Position numbers and translations under genes: made by a program
Shown: in pieces, positions 34,683 through 43,288 of the stretch
Layout: the number at the start of each line of letters is the position of its first letter
Position numbering within the stretch: the first letter of the stretch is position 1
Source: Streptomyces lydicus
Lineage (GTDB): Bacteria > Actinomycetota > Actinomycetes > Streptomycetales > Streptomycetaceae
Assembly (NCBI RefSeq): GCF_000717345.1
Contig: NZ_JNZA01000012.1
Coordinates: forward strand, 248,001-312,000
DNA length: 64,000 nt
Reading direction: 5' to 3'
The notes under the pieces: generated by a model
What the model saw: only the letters and a program-made list of their open reading frames with translations
What the model was told of the DNA's origin: nothing
Database searches by the model: none

Positions 34683-35044
34683 CCTCTCAGCGCATCGGCG
34701 ACGCGCCACGTATAGCGGTCACGTCGGCTGCCCGAGTGGCAGGCGTTGAGGGGACCCAGGTGTCCAGCGTCAGCTCCCACCTGCTGAAAAGCGTGTGAGC
34801 GAGGGTGAGTTGGTTGCCCGTGGGCCGGCGGGTGGCTGGCTGGGTCCTGGGCCGCTGTGCGTGCATCTGCTGCCCGTGGCGGCGGCGCCGAGCTTCGGCT
34901 GTTCCCTCATACGTCGTTCATGCGGCGATGAGCATGGCGCTCCTGATCACGGGTAGCGGGCCAGCACACCCGAAGCGACAACCGACGTACCCGCAACCGA
35001 CACACCCCATCACCGGCCACACGTAACGAGGAGCGGTTTCACAG
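34683..35044. other. Gene-free stretch
   Basis: No credible gene. It lies between the divergent helR promoter region and the small acidic protein at 35045, whose promoter should be at the right end. GCCACACGTAACGAGGAGCG just before 35045 supplies that gene's ribosome binding site. Confidence 0.35.
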
Positions 35045-35287
35045 ATGTCCCGTCGTGACACGACCAGCGACGACTCCACCCCGGTTCCCCACGACCTCCC
35101 CAACCAGCAGGCCGATGCCGCCAGCCCGGTTCCTGACCCGTGGAGCCCCCAGCTGTCGGAGCACGAGGACGACGGCCCCGACGAGACCGTCCCCGACACC
35201 GATCAGGCGGGCACGGGCCGGACCGGCCGCCCCAAAGCCTCCGGAGTGCGCAGCGACCAGCCGGTGCCGCACGAACCGGTCGACTGA
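35045..35287 (+). CDS. Small acidic Pro/Asp-rich protein
   Basis: An 80-residue hydrophilic, low-complexity, acidic protein (MSRRDTTSDDSTPVPHDLP, with EHEDDGPDETVPDTD in the middle) that looks intrinsically disordered. GAGGAG lies 11-12 nt before ATG. Similar short acidic proteins are common in Streptomyces without known function. A 21-bp-stem terminator follows at 35342. Confidence 0.5.
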   Translation: MSRRDTTSDDSTPVPHDLPNQQADAASPVPDPWSPQLSEHEDDGPDETVPDTDQAGTGRTGRPKASGVRSDQPVPHEPVD

Positions 35288-35341
35288 CCGGCGCCACCGA
35301 CGGCACTCCGGCCGACCGGAAAGCGCAGATCCACTTTCCCG

Positions 35342-35394
35342 GACACGCCCCGGCCGCCCCGCACGCACTGCGCGCGGGGCGGCCGGGGCGTGTC
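35342..35394. terminator. Bidirectional terminator
   Basis: A perfect 21-bp stem (5' arm 35342-35362 beginning GACACGCCCC; 3' arm 35374-35394) with an 11-nt loop, between the plus-strand small acidic gene and the minus-strand Old Yellow Enzyme gene. Confidence 0.9.
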
Positions 35395-35415
35395 AGCGGG
35401 ACCGGCGGGCAGAAC

Positions 35416-36543
35416 TCAGCTCAGGGTCTTCAGCGCCGCCGCGTCGTACGGCTGGAGCTCCTCGATCCGGTTGCCGAGGACCTTCGCCGCCCACTCGGGG
35501 TCCTGCAGCAGCGCGCGCCCGACGGCGACCAGGTCGAACTCGTCGCGCTCCAGGCGGTCGAGCAGGTTGTCGAGGCTGCCGACCGCAGCGCCCTCGCCCG
35601 CGAAGGCGCGGAGGAAGTCGCCGTCGAGGCCGACCGAGCCGACGCTGATGACCGGCTTACCGGTGAGCTTCTTGGTCCAGCCCGCCAGGTTCAGGTCCGA
35701 GCCCTCGAACTCCGGGACCCAGTAGCGGCGGGTGGAGGCGTGGAAGGCGTCGACGCCGGCCGCGGCGAGCGGGGACAGGATCGCCTCCAGCTCCTCCGGG
35801 GTCTCGGCGAGCCGCGCCTCGTACGCCTCCTGCTTCCACTGCGAGTAGCGGAAGATCACCGGGAAGTCGGGCGAAACGGTCGCGCGGACCGCGGCGACGA
35901 TCTCGGCCGCGAACTTCGCACGGGCCACGGCGTCGCCGCCGTAGGCGTCGGTCCGGCGGTTCGTGGTCGCCCACAGGAACTGGTCGAGCAGGTAGCCGTG
36001 GGCGCCGTGCAGCTCGACCCCGTCGAAACCGATGCGCTCGGCGGCCGCGGCGGCGTCGGCGAAGGCGCCGATGACGTCGTCCAGGTCGCGCTGGGTCATT
36101 GCCTTGCCGGCGCCCTCGGTGCCGTCCACGCGTATGCCGGAGGGGCCGACGGCGGGGGCGTCGGCGAAGGGCGGTTCGCCCTGCTTGCGGACCATGCCGA
36201 TGTGCCACAGCTGCGGGACGATCGTGCCGCCGGCCGCGTGCACGGCCTCGGCGACCTTCGCCCAGCCCGCCAGCTGCTCCTCCCCGTGGAACCGCGGCAC
36301 ACGGTCACTCTGGCCGGCCGATTCATGGCCGACGTAGGTCCCCTCGGTGACGATCAGGCCCACGCCCGCGGCGGCGCGACGGGCGTAATACGACTGGACG
36401 TCCTCACCGGGGACGCCACCGGGGGAGAACATGCGCGTCATCGGCGCCATCGCGATGCGGTTCGGGACGGTCAGGCCGTTCAGGGTGACGGGCCGGGACA
36501 GGATTTCGGCCGCGCGGGAGGCGGAAGACGCGGTGACGGTCAC
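35416..36543 (-). CDS. NADH:flavin oxidoreductase, Old Yellow Enzyme family
   Basis: A 375-residue FMN-dependent TIM-barrel ene-reductase. Characteristic parts are LTVPNRIAMAPMTR (FMN phosphate side), PQLWHIG, the substrate-binding VELHGAHGYLLDQF, the N-R-x-D/Y-x-Y-G segment (TTNRRTDAYGG), and VAVGRALLQDPEW near the end. It reduces activated C=C bonds, often of reactive electrophiles, with NAD(P)H. GTG 36541-36543 has AGGAG about 8 nt upstream. It diverges from the MDMPI-type gene at 36981; the region between contains a strong palindrome, so both may belong to one electrophile-stress response. Confidence 0.92.
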   Translation of the reverse strand: MTVTASSASRAAEILSRPVTLNGLTVPNRIAMAPMTRMFSPGGVPGEDVQSYYARRAAAGVGLIVTEGTYVGHESAGQSDRVPRFHGEEQLAGWAKVAEAVHAAGGTIVPQLWHIGMVRKQGEPPFADAPAVGPSGIRVDGTEGAGKAMTQRDLDDVIGAFADAAAAAERIGFDGVELHGAHGYLLDQFLWATTNRRTDAYGGDAVARAKFAAEIVAAVRATVSPDFPVIFRYSQWKQEAYEARLAETPEELEAILSPLAAAGVDAFHASTRRYWVPEFEGSDLNLAGWTKKLTGKPVISVGSVGLDGDFLRAFAGEGAAVGSLDNLLDRLERDEFDLVAVGRALLQDPEWAAKVLGNRIEELQPYDAAALKTLS

Positions 36544-36766
36544 GGGGGTGCTCCTCGGAGGTACCAGTCGGTATGTGTACGTACATCGAATGCGTCAGGT
36601 GCCAACCCTCCCCGCGGTCACGGCATTCCGTCCGCTCTGCGAGCCGCTCTGTGACCCCGGACACACGCCCGGAGTCAGGGACCAGGTGCGGCCGGTGCGC
36701 AGGCAGCCGGGCGTAGGGCGCCGCTGAGGGTGCTGCCTCGCGGCGTACCGGACCGGGCGAGAATAT

Positions 36767-36796
36767 TTGACTACCTGAACCATTCAGGTCTACCTT
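36767..36796 (+). promoter_or_regulatory. Promoter whose spacer is a perfect palindrome
   Basis: -35 TTGACT (36767-36772) and -10 TACCTT (36791-36796) are 18 bp apart. The spacer contains ACCTGAA-CCA-TTCAGGT (36773-36789), an exact 7-3-7 inverted repeat. A repressor bound here would directly block RNA polymerase. It faces the MDMPI-type gene, 185 bp downstream. The regulator is not encoded nearby. Confidence 0.6.
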
Positions 36797-36980
36797 CGCC
36801 GCATTACTTAAGCACGTCAATGATGTAAGTCATTAATCAAGCGGGAATTGATCTTCGTGGGGGGCGGGGCTGACCACCTCTCTCCCGATCACCGCCGGTG
36901 CGCCAAGTCGGCCGACAGTCGAGGTCGTGTGCGCCGAGGTCTGCCCGCCCACTGGCCAACTCGCCCGAAGGAACGACACC

Positions 36981-37754
36981 ATGACCACCCGGCAACCCGT
37001 CGACCACCATGCAGCCGTGGCGGCCGAGACCAGGAAGTTCACCGCTGTTCTCGACGGGGTCGACCTGGCGACACCCGTGCCGACCTGCCCCGGCTGGACG
37101 CTGGCCGAGCTGGTCAAGCACGCCGGAAGCGTGCAGCGCTGGTTCTCGGTGCTGCTGCACACCCGGATCCAAAGTCCCCCGCGGACCCGCGAGGTGGAAC
37201 TTCAGCTTCCGGCGAGCACGGACGCGTACCCCCGCTGGCTGGAGGAGAGCGCTGCCGTGGCCGCCGAGGCGTTCGCGGCCACCGACCCGAACCTGCCGAT
37301 GTGGGCCTGGGGCGCCGACCAGCACGCCCGCTTCTGGGCGCGCCGGATGCTCTTCGAGACCTTGGTGCACCGGGTCGACGCCGAGCTGGCCCTCGGGCTC
37401 CCGCCCGTGATCGACCGCGCGCTCGCGGTCGACGGAATCGACGAGTTCCTCGTCAACCTGCCCTCCGCCGCCTTCTTTGCGCCCAAGGTGGCCCACCTGC
37501 GCGGGACCGGCGAGACCATCCGCTTCCGCACCACCGACGGGGACGCCGACTGGCTCGTCACCCTGCGCCCTGACGGCTTCGGGCTCGACCCGGCCGGCCC
37601 CGCAGCGGGCGCCACCGCGGACGCGACCGTCCAGGCCACCGCGGCCGACCTGCTCTTGCTCCTCTACGGCCGTCGGCACCACATCGCCGAGGCCGTCGAG
37701 CTCGACGGGGACCAGGACCTGCTCTCGCGTTGGTTCGCCAACTCCGCCTTCTAG
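36981..37754 (+). CDS. Maleylpyruvate isomerase (MDMPI) family, mycothiol-dependent
   Basis: A 257-residue protein: an N-terminal DinB-like helical domain (VPTCPGWTLAELVKHAGSVQ with ARRMLFETLVHRVDAELALG metal-binding histidines) and a C-terminal MDMPI-C domain (TADLLLLLYGRRH, then DLLSRWF). Members isomerise or detoxify thiol adducts using mycothiol. ATG 36981 has GAAGGA about 10 nt upstream, and upstream in-frame ATG 36927 is less likely. A hairpin terminator follows directly at 37762. A second member of the family lies at 31337. Confidence 0.9.
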   Translation: MTTRQPVDHHAAVAAETRKFTAVLDGVDLATPVPTCPGWTLAELVKHAGSVQRWFSVLLHTRIQSPPRTREVELQLPASTDAYPRWLEESAAVAAEAFAATDPNLPMWAWGADQHARFWARRMLFETLVHRVDAELALGLPPVIDRALAVDGIDEFLVNLPSAAFFAPKVAHLRGTGETIRFRTTDGDADWLVTLRPDGFGLDPAGPAAGATADATVQATAADLLLLLYGRRHHIAEAVELDGDQDLLSRWFANSAF

Positions 37755-37761
37755 GGCGCGT

Positions 37762-37788
37762 CTGGTGGGTCACGCGGTGACCCGCCAG
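37762..37788 (+). terminator. Hairpin terminator of the MDMPI gene
   Basis: CTGGTGGGTCAC pairs over 12 positions (one G-U) with GTGACCCGCCAG around a GCG loop, 8 bp after the stop codon. The following 60 bp contain further partial copies of GGTGACCCACCAGGG, so the region is a small cluster of related repeats. Confidence 0.7.
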
Positions 37789-37992
37789 GGCTATCGGTGA
37801 CCCACCAGGGTTCGCGGTGGCGTGGCGGGTGACCTGGGGATGGCTGGTGGGTTTTGCCGGTGTCCAGGGTGGCGTCGCGCCACTGCTGAGCGGGTGGACG
37901 ACCCCGACCAGCCATTCCGGGCCGCCGTTCTCGTCCGAGCGGGCCTGCAAAGCCGTTTCGTGTGACGTCGATCTCACACCCTCGCGCTTAGG

Positions 37993-38002
37993 ATGCTAGC
38001 AT
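37993..38002. promoter_or_regulatory. RHH operator overlapping a leaderless promoter
   Basis: ATGCTAGCAT is a perfect 10-bp palindrome. It includes the -10-like TAGCAT (37997-38002) that ends 7 nt before the ATG at 38010. A ribbon-helix-helix protein binding here would repress its own leaderless transcript. Confidence 0.55.
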
Positions 38003-38009
38003 TCTAATT

Positions 38010-38189
38010 ATGGCCGCCGAGAGACAGGTAAAGCAGTTCAACGTCTACCTGCCCGTCGACCTCATTCGCGAGGTCAAGCATCACGCTGTCGATACTGAAC
38101 GGTCACTCTCCGCGATAGTCGAGACAGCCCTGACCGAGTACCTCCAGCGTGTCGCAACCGCAGGGAAGGAGAGCACGCATGACAACTGA
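38010..38189 (+). CDS. Ribbon-helix-helix (CopG/Arc-type) regulator
   Basis: A 59-residue protein: [19 protein letters not shown], then [20 protein letters not shown] and ALTEYLQRV. The strand (KQFNVYLP) followed by two helices is the RHH fold seen in CopG, Arc and antitoxin-type repressors. It has no ribosome binding site; the -10-like box ends 7 nt upstream, so the mRNA is probably leaderless. It overlaps the next gene by 11 bp, giving a translationally coupled operon with VOC and methyltransferase genes. No toxin partner is evident. Confidence 0.8.
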   Translation: MAAERQVKQFNVYLPVDLIREVKHHAVDTERSLSAIVETALTEYLQRVATAGKESTHDN

Positions 38190-38556
38190 CGGCATCGAGG
38201 GGTTCCTCGTCGAGACCCGCAACTACGGTGCGACCGCCGCGTTCTGGAAGTCGCTCGGCTTCGAGAACGTGCTGGAGACCGACCACGGCTCCGGGCACTG
38301 GGCCCATCCGGCCGGAGGGCCCTACGTGTTCATCGTCGAGCAGCACGACCGCGAGCTCGCCACCTGCCCCGTGCTCAAGGTGGCCGACGCCGAGGGCTTC
38401 GCACCCGAACGCGCACCGGAGTTCGCCCAGCCGTTCACGGCGACGCACTGGGGCGTCCGCCAGGCCCTGGTCCGCGACCCCGACGGGCGGATCGTCGCTC
38501 TCGAAGCCCCCCTCCCCGGCGGCAGCGACGGCCCGGAAGGGCAGCACCATGGCTGA
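38179..38556 (+). CDS. VOC (glyoxalase/bleomycin-resistance) superfamily protein
   Basis: A 125-residue single-module VOC protein ([64 protein letters not shown]). Such proteins dimerise to bind a metal and act as isomerases, dioxygenases or drug-binding proteins. ATG 38179 has AAGGAG about 9 nt upstream, inside the RHH gene. It overlaps the downstream methyltransferase by 8 bp, so the three genes are one operon. Ligand unknown. Confidence 0.88.
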   Translation: MTTDGIEGFLVETRNYGATAAFWKSLGFENVLETDHGSGHWAHPAGGPYVFIVEQHDRELATCPVLKVADAEGFAPERAPEFAQPFTATHWGVRQALVRDPDGRIVALEAPLPGGSDGPEGQHHG

Positions 38557-39466
38557 CGGACGGCGCCTCTCCGACCGGCACGAATCCGCCCCCGCTGCGG
38601 CGGACGGGCAGCGCCCCTCCGGCCGGCACGAGCCCGACCACACCGCCGTGCGCGTCGCCCTTTGGCGCGCCCTGCACATCGCGGCCGACGCCCCGCCCCA
38701 TGTGCTCCACGACGAGGTCGGGCTGAAGCTCGCCGACCCCGGGACGAACTGGCGGGAGCGCGGCGACATGACCATGCCGGGCATCGGTGGCGTCCGCGCG
38801 TCCATCGTCGCCCGGGCCCGCTTCGTCGAGGACCTCGTCGCCGAACGCGTCGACGCCGGCGCGGCGCAGTACGTCATCCTCGGCGCGGGCCTGGACACCT
38901 TCGCCCAGCGGCGTCCCGAAGTCGGCTCCCGCCTCACCGTTTTCGAGGTCGACCAACCGGACACGCAGGCGTGGAAACGGCAGCGCCTGGGCGAACTCGG
39001 CTACGGCATCCCGTCCTGGCTGACCCTGGTGCCCGTCGACTTCGAAGCCGGCGACTCGTGGTGGGAGCGGCTGACCGACGCCGGGTTCGATCCGCGGAAG
39101 CCGACGGTCGTCGCGTCGACCGGCGTCAGCATGTACCTCACCCCCGAAGCCAACACCGCGACGCTGCGCCAGGTCGCCGCGCTCGCACCGGGCTCCGTGT
39201 TCGCCACGACGTTCCTGCTGCCGCTCGACATGTACGAACCGGACCAGCGACAGGTCCAGGAGTTCTCGATGCGCAACGCCGCCGCCTCGGGCACCCCGTT
39301 CATCAGCCTTTACTCGCCTGAGGAGATGCGGCAAGCAGCCCTGGAGGCGGGGTTCACGAAGGCGGTGCACGTCTCCCCTGACGAGCTGGCCGCTCGGTAC
39401 TTCGCCGACCGTCACGACGGCCTGCGCCCGCCCAGGGCCGAACAATTCCTCGTCGCCGAGGTGTAG
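38549..39466 (+). CDS. SAM-dependent methyltransferase (LCMT/PPM-type)
   Basis: A 305-residue methyltransferase of the class I LCMT-like group. Motif I, QYVILGAGLDTFAQRRP, is followed by FEVDQPDTQAWKRQRL, a signature of this family, and by VPVDFEAGDSWWERL and VASTGVSMYLTPEA. Members O-methylate carboxylates or antibiotic intermediates. ATG 38549 overlaps the VOC stop codon, indicating coupling. The acceptor may be linked to the VOC partner's ligand. The first 35 residues are a Pro/Arg/His-rich extension. Confidence 0.88.
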   Translation: MADGRRLSDRHESAPAAADGQRPSGRHEPDHTAVRVALWRALHIAADAPPHVLHDEVGLKLADPGTNWRERGDMTMPGIGGVRASIVARARFVEDLVAERVDAGAAQYVILGAGLDTFAQRRPEVGSRLTVFEVDQPDTQAWKRQRLGELGYGIPSWLTLVPVDFEAGDSWWERLTDAGFDPRKPTVVASTGVSMYLTPEANTATLRQVAALAPGSVFATTFLLPLDMYEPDQRQVQEFSMRNAAASGTPFISLYSPEEMRQAALEAGFTKAVHVSPDELAARYFADRHDGLRPPRAEQFLVAEV

Positions 39467-39682
39467 CCGGCCGCCGGCGGTCCAACGCCGGCGGCCCACT
39501 CTCCGGTTACTCGACATCTTCTGAAAGCAAGACCGCCTTGCCGTGGCAGCTGCACACCTACCTAAAGAGCCATCAATTCCCCTAAACAGCAAGCCTGATG
39601 AAGCTGCCGAGGTATCAGGTTCCCGGGATTCCGGACGAAACTCTTGACGCGCCGTTGGCACGTGGTGAACATGCATCGGGCA

Positions 39683-39696
39683 AGAGAGCGCTCCCA
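39683..39696 (+). promoter_or_regulatory. CebR/LacI-type operator candidate
   Basis: AGAGAGCGCTCCCA matches 12 of 14 positions of the cellooligosaccharide repressor box TGGGAGCGCTCCCA. A -35-like TTGACG lies at 39644-39649, so the box falls just downstream of the expected -10 and about 50 bp before the beta-helix protein gene. Confidence 0.5.
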
Positions 39697-39742
39697 TGAA
39701 CGTCAATCGTTCATTTCCTGAATCCGAATCGGGAGAGTTGCC

Positions 39743-41569
39743 ATGCCCACCACCCCACCCCCCACAGAGGGCGCGGCTGACCGTACGTCGCGCCCCTCAC
39801 GCCCGTCGCGCCGCAGAGTCCTGGCCGCGCTGGCAGCCGCGGTGCCCGCCGCCGGCCTGCCCGTCCTCTCCTCCCGGGCCGCCGCGGCACCCGCCGCACA
39901 CGGGCCCTCCGCCGCCGACGCGCTGCCCGGTGGCGGCGACCTCGGACCGAACGTGCTGGTCTTCGACCCCGGCACGCCCAACATCCAGGGCAAGCTCGAC
40001 GAGATCTTCAAGCAGCAGGAGTCGGCGCAGTTCGGCCCCGGCAGGTACGCGCTGCTGTTCAAGCCGGGTACCTACAACGGACTGAATGCCCAGCTCGGCT
40101 TCTACACCTCGATCGCCGGCCTGGGCCTGTCGCCCGACGACACGACCTTCAACGGCGATGTGACCGTCGACGCCGGCTGGTTCAACGGCAATGCGACGCA
40201 GAACTTCTGGCGCTCGGCGGAGAACCTCGCGCTCAACCCCGTCAACGGCACCAACAGGTGGGCCGTGGCCCAGGCGGCACCGTTCCGGCGGATGCACGTC
40301 AAGGGCGGACTGAACCTCGCACCCGACGGCTACGGCTGGGCGAGCGGCGGATATATCGCCGACAGCCGTATCGACGGCACGGTGGGACCGTACTCCCAGC
40401 AGCAGTGGTACACCCGGGACAGCTCGGTGGGCGGCTGGAACAACGCCGTGTGGAACATGGTGTTCTCCGGAGTCACGGGAGCACCCGGGCAGACGTTCCC
40501 CAACCCGCCCTACACCACGTTGGACACCACCCCCGTCTCGCGCGAGAAGCCCTTCCTCCACCTACAGGGCGCCGACTACCGGGTGTTCCTGCCCGAGCTA
40601 CGGGTCAACGCCCGCGGCACCACCTGGGGAAACGGCACACCCCGGGGCGAGTCCGTCCCCCTGAGCCAGTTCTACGTGGCCAAGCCCGGCAGCGACGCCG
40701 CCACCCTCAACGCCGCCCTCGCCCAGGGCCTCAACTTGCTCCTCACCCCCGGCATTTACCACCTCGACCGACCGATCGCCGTGCAGCGCCCGGGCACCGT
40801 CGTACTCGGCCTCGGATACGCCACGCTCGTGCCGGACAACGGTGTGACGGCCCTGAAGGTCGCCGACGTCGACGGGGTGCGCCTGGCCGGCTTCCTCATC
40901 GACGCCGGCCCGGTCAACTCCGCCACACTGCTGGAGGTCGGCCCCGCGGGAGCGTCCGCGAACCATGCCGCCAACCCCACGACGGTGCAGGACGTCTTCC
41001 TGCGGATCGGTGGCGCAGGACCGGGCCGGGCCACCACCAGCATGGTGATCAACAGCAATCACACCATCGTGGACCACACCTGGGTCTGGCGCGCCGACCA
41101 CGGGGACGGCGTGGGCTGGGAGACCAACCGGGCTGACTACGGAGTCCGCGTCAACGGCGCCGACGTCCTGGCGACGGGCCTGTTCGTCGAGCACTTCAAC
41201 AAGTACGACGTGGAGTGGCGCGGCGAACGGGGCCGGACGATCTTCTTCCAGAACGAGAAGGCGTACGACGCGCCCAATCAGGCCGCTGTGCAGAACGGCA
41301 GCACCAAGGGGTTCGCCGCCTACAAGGTCGCTGACACGGTGACCACCCACGAGGGGTGGGGCCTGGGCAGCTACTGCTACTACAACGTCGACCCCACCAT
41401 CCGGCAGGACCATGGTTTCGAGGCCCCGAACAGGCCCGGCGTGAAGTTCCACGATCTGCTCGTGGTCTCCCTCGGCGGGAAGGGCCAGTACGAGCACGTG
41501 ATCAACAACACCGGCGCCCCCACCTCGGGCACCTCCACCGTGCCCTCGACGGTGGTCTCGTACCCCTGA
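39743..41569 (+). CDS. Secreted beta-helix protein, probable carbohydrate-active enzyme (GH55-like)
   Basis: A 608-residue exported protein. The N-terminus carries a Tat-type motif (SRRRVLAALAAAVPAAG) with cleavage after AAA. The mature part, starting near DLGPNVLVFDP, is rich in repeated beta-strand turns (NGDVTVDAGWFNGNATQNFW, ALKVADVDGVRLAGFLIDAG, GVRVNGADVLATGLFVEHFN) characteristic of right-handed parallel beta-helices, with conserved RWAVAQAAPFRRMHVKGG. Homologues are often labelled adenylyl cyclase by default; I consider a beta-glucanase or other glycosidase more likely. A CebR-like box upstream supports carbohydrate control. ATG 39743 follows GGAGAG. No catalytic residues assigned. 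Confidence 0.7.
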   Translation: MPTTPPPTEGAADRTSRPSRPSRRRVLAALAAAVPAAGLPVLSSRAAAAPAAHGPSAADALPGGGDLGPNVLVFDPGTPNIQGKLDEIFKQQESAQFGPGRYALLFKPGTYNGLNAQLGFYTSIAGLGLSPDDTTFNGDVTVDAGWFNGNATQNFWRSAENLALNPVNGTNRWAVAQAAPFRRMHVKGGLNLAPDGYGWASGGYIADSRIDGTVGPYSQQQWYTRDSSVGGWNNAVWNMVFSGVTGAPGQTFPNPPYTTLDTTPVSREKPFLHLQGADYRVFLPELRVNARGTTWGNGTPRGESVPLSQFYVAKPGSDAATLNAALAQGLNLLLTPGIYHLDRPIAVQRPGTVVLGLGYATLVPDNGVTALKVADVDGVRLAGFLIDAGPVNSATLLEVGPAGASANHAANPTTVQDVFLRIGGAGPGRATTSMVINSNHTIVDHTWVWRADHGDGVGWETNRADYGVRVNGADVLATGLFVEHFNKYDVEWRGERGRTIFFQNEKAYDAPNQAAVQNGSTKGFAAYKVADTVTTHEGWGLGSYCYYNVDPTIRQDHGFEAPNRPGVKFHDLLVVSLGGKGQYEHVINNTGAPTSGTSTVPSTVVSYP

Positions 41570-41727
41570 CCGCCGACGGCGGATGCCGGGCCCGACCCCC
41601 GTGGCCAGAAGCTGACCGGGCCGGGCCCGGCTCCGCGCGCACGGCCGGACGGCCGGGGAGCGGCCGCACCAGGGGAGCGGATGCGGCTGGTTGACCCTGG
41701 TCGCGTCCGGTGCCGGCGGTGAGGATC

Positions 41728-42579
41728 TCAGTCGTGGTACGCGGCGATCGCGGTCTGGACGAACGAGCGGATCAGTGGATTCGTGTCGCCCTCGTTCCAT
41801 GCCGCAACCACGCGGCTCGGCGGCATGTCGATCAGTGGCACCACGGTGAGCCCCGCTGCCGGCTCGTGGTTCAGGAGGGTCATGCCGACCGTGCCGTTCC
41901 AGAGAACGGCTTGCCGACATTCCTGGACGGCGCGCACCACCGGGCCCTCGCGAGGTTCCCCGCCGTTCCAGTACGACTGCCAGACGGGGTCGGTGCCCTC
42001 CGGAAAGCGGAACCAGCGGCGATCCGCCAGGTCGGCCAGCTTCAAGCTGCTGTGGCGAGCCAGCGGATCGTCGGCGCGCAGCAGTGCGCCCACCGGGTCG
42101 GCGCGCAGCACGCGCACGGTCAGGCCGGTCTCGTCAAGGGGGCCGCGGGTCAGCGCGACGTCGACCAATCCGGCGTGCAGCCCGCAGGTGGGATCGGTCA
42201 GGTCGGCCTCGCGGATGCGGACCTCGACGCGCGGGTGCCGCCGGTGGTAGGCGCGGGCCATTCGGGAGGCGCCCGGGTCGGTGCTGTCGCCCAGGATGCC
42301 GACGGTGAGCGTCGCGGAGCCGGCCGCCGCGGCCACGCGGAGGCGTACCCGGTCGGCCTGGTCGAGCAGGGAGCGCGCCTCGTCGAGCAGCACCGCCCCC
42401 ACCGGAGTGAGCGTGACCCCGGCGGACGATCGGTCGAACAGCGTGGCGCCGACCTCGGTCTCCAGCTGCTTGATCGCCCGGCTCAGTGGCGGCTGGCTCA
42501 TGTGCAGCCGGGCGGCGGCCCGGCCGAAGTGGAGTTCCTCGGCGACCGCGACGAAGTAGCGCAGCGTGCGTAGCTCCAT
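41728..42579 (-). CDS. LysR family transcriptional regulator
   Basis: A 283-residue LTTR. The N-terminal winged HTH reads LRYFVAVAEELHFGRAAARL, then MSQPPLSRAIKQLE and LFDRSSAGVTLTPVG. The C-terminal effector domain starts at about residue 90 (LTVGILGDSTDPG). It is divergent from the cupin gene at 42660 with 80 bp between, the standard layout for LysR control of its neighbour. ATG 42577-42579 is chosen. The coinducer is unknown. Confidence 0.92.
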   Translation of the reverse strand: MELRTLRYFVAVAEELHFGRAAARLHMSQPPLSRAIKQLETEVGATLFDRSSAGVTLTPVGAVLLDEARSLLDQADRVRLRVAAAAGSATLTVGILGDSTDPGASRMARAYHRRHPRVEVRIREADLTDPTCGLHAGLVDVALTRGPLDETGLTVRVLRADPVGALLRADDPLARHSSLKLADLADRRWFRFPEGTDPVWQSYWNGGEPREGPVVRAVQECRQAVLWNGTVGMTLLNHEPAAGLTVVPLIDMPPSRVVAAWNEGDTNPLIRSFVQTAIAAYHD

Positions 42580-42659
42580 GGCGCGACGATACCCGTACGG
42601 TATCGACTTCACGGAACGGGTCTTGGACTGTCGCGTTGCCCCGGCAGTGGAATGGGCGC

Positions 42660-43154
42660 ATGACTGACGAACCGAAGACCAGTGAGCCGATGGCCGACCC
42701 CGCCGTATCGGTGGTAGGTCCGGGCGACGGCGAGACGATCCTCCTGGGCAGCACGCGCATGCGTGTCCTGGAAGACGGCAGCAACACCGGGCACCGCCTC
42801 GGCCTCGCCGAGTCCGTCCTCGCGCCGCACACGCCCGGACCACCCCAGCACCGCCACGCCCAGCACGACGAGGGCTTCTACATCATCTCCGGCACCGTGC
42901 GGTTCACGGTGGGCGACAACGACCACGACGCGACCGCGGGCACGTTCGTGATGGTCCCGCCCGGAGCCCCGCACACCTTCGCCAACATGACCGACCAGCC
43001 GGCCGTCATGCTGAGCATTTTCACGCCGGATCTGTACGTGCAGTACTTCCGGGACCTGCAGGAGATGTTCGCCAGTGGCCAGGCGCTGACCCCAGAGGCG
43101 AGCATCCGGACGATGAGCCGTTACGCCACCGAGCCGGCGGTCGACTTCGCCTGA
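42660..43154 (+). CDS. Cupin domain protein
   Basis: A 164-residue single-domain cupin. Motif 1 spans GPPQHRHAQHDEGFYIISG with the metal-binding His-x-His and Glu; motif 2, VMVPPGAPHTFAN, contributes the last His. Conserved metal ligands suggest a real metal site, such as a dioxygenase or isomerase. It is divergent from the LysR gene that probably controls it. ATG 42660; short 5' leader with a weak ribosome binding site. Substrate unknown. Confidence 0.85.
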   Translation: MTDEPKTSEPMADPAVSVVGPGDGETILLGSTRMRVLEDGSNTGHRLGLAESVLAPHTPGPPQHRHAQHDEGFYIISGTVRFTVGDNDHDATAGTFVMVPPGAPHTFANMTDQPAVMLSIFTPDLYVQYFRDLQEMFASGQALTPEASIRTMSRYATEPAVDFA

Positions 43155-43288
43155 GGGCTGTCCCGTAACTGATCTTTGGCATGGGGGTGGTGGGGACACA
43201 GCAGGGGCTCGCGAGGATCAAACCCCGTCAACAGGCAATTCCCTAAAGGGAGATGAGCGACAGAGCCCCGCCTTGCTATGGTGCGCCG

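Noticed and set aside
38010..38556. RHH gene considered as antitoxin of a toxin-antitoxin pair
   Set aside because: The overlapping partner is a VOC protein and not a recognisable toxin fold such as ParE, MazF or PIN.
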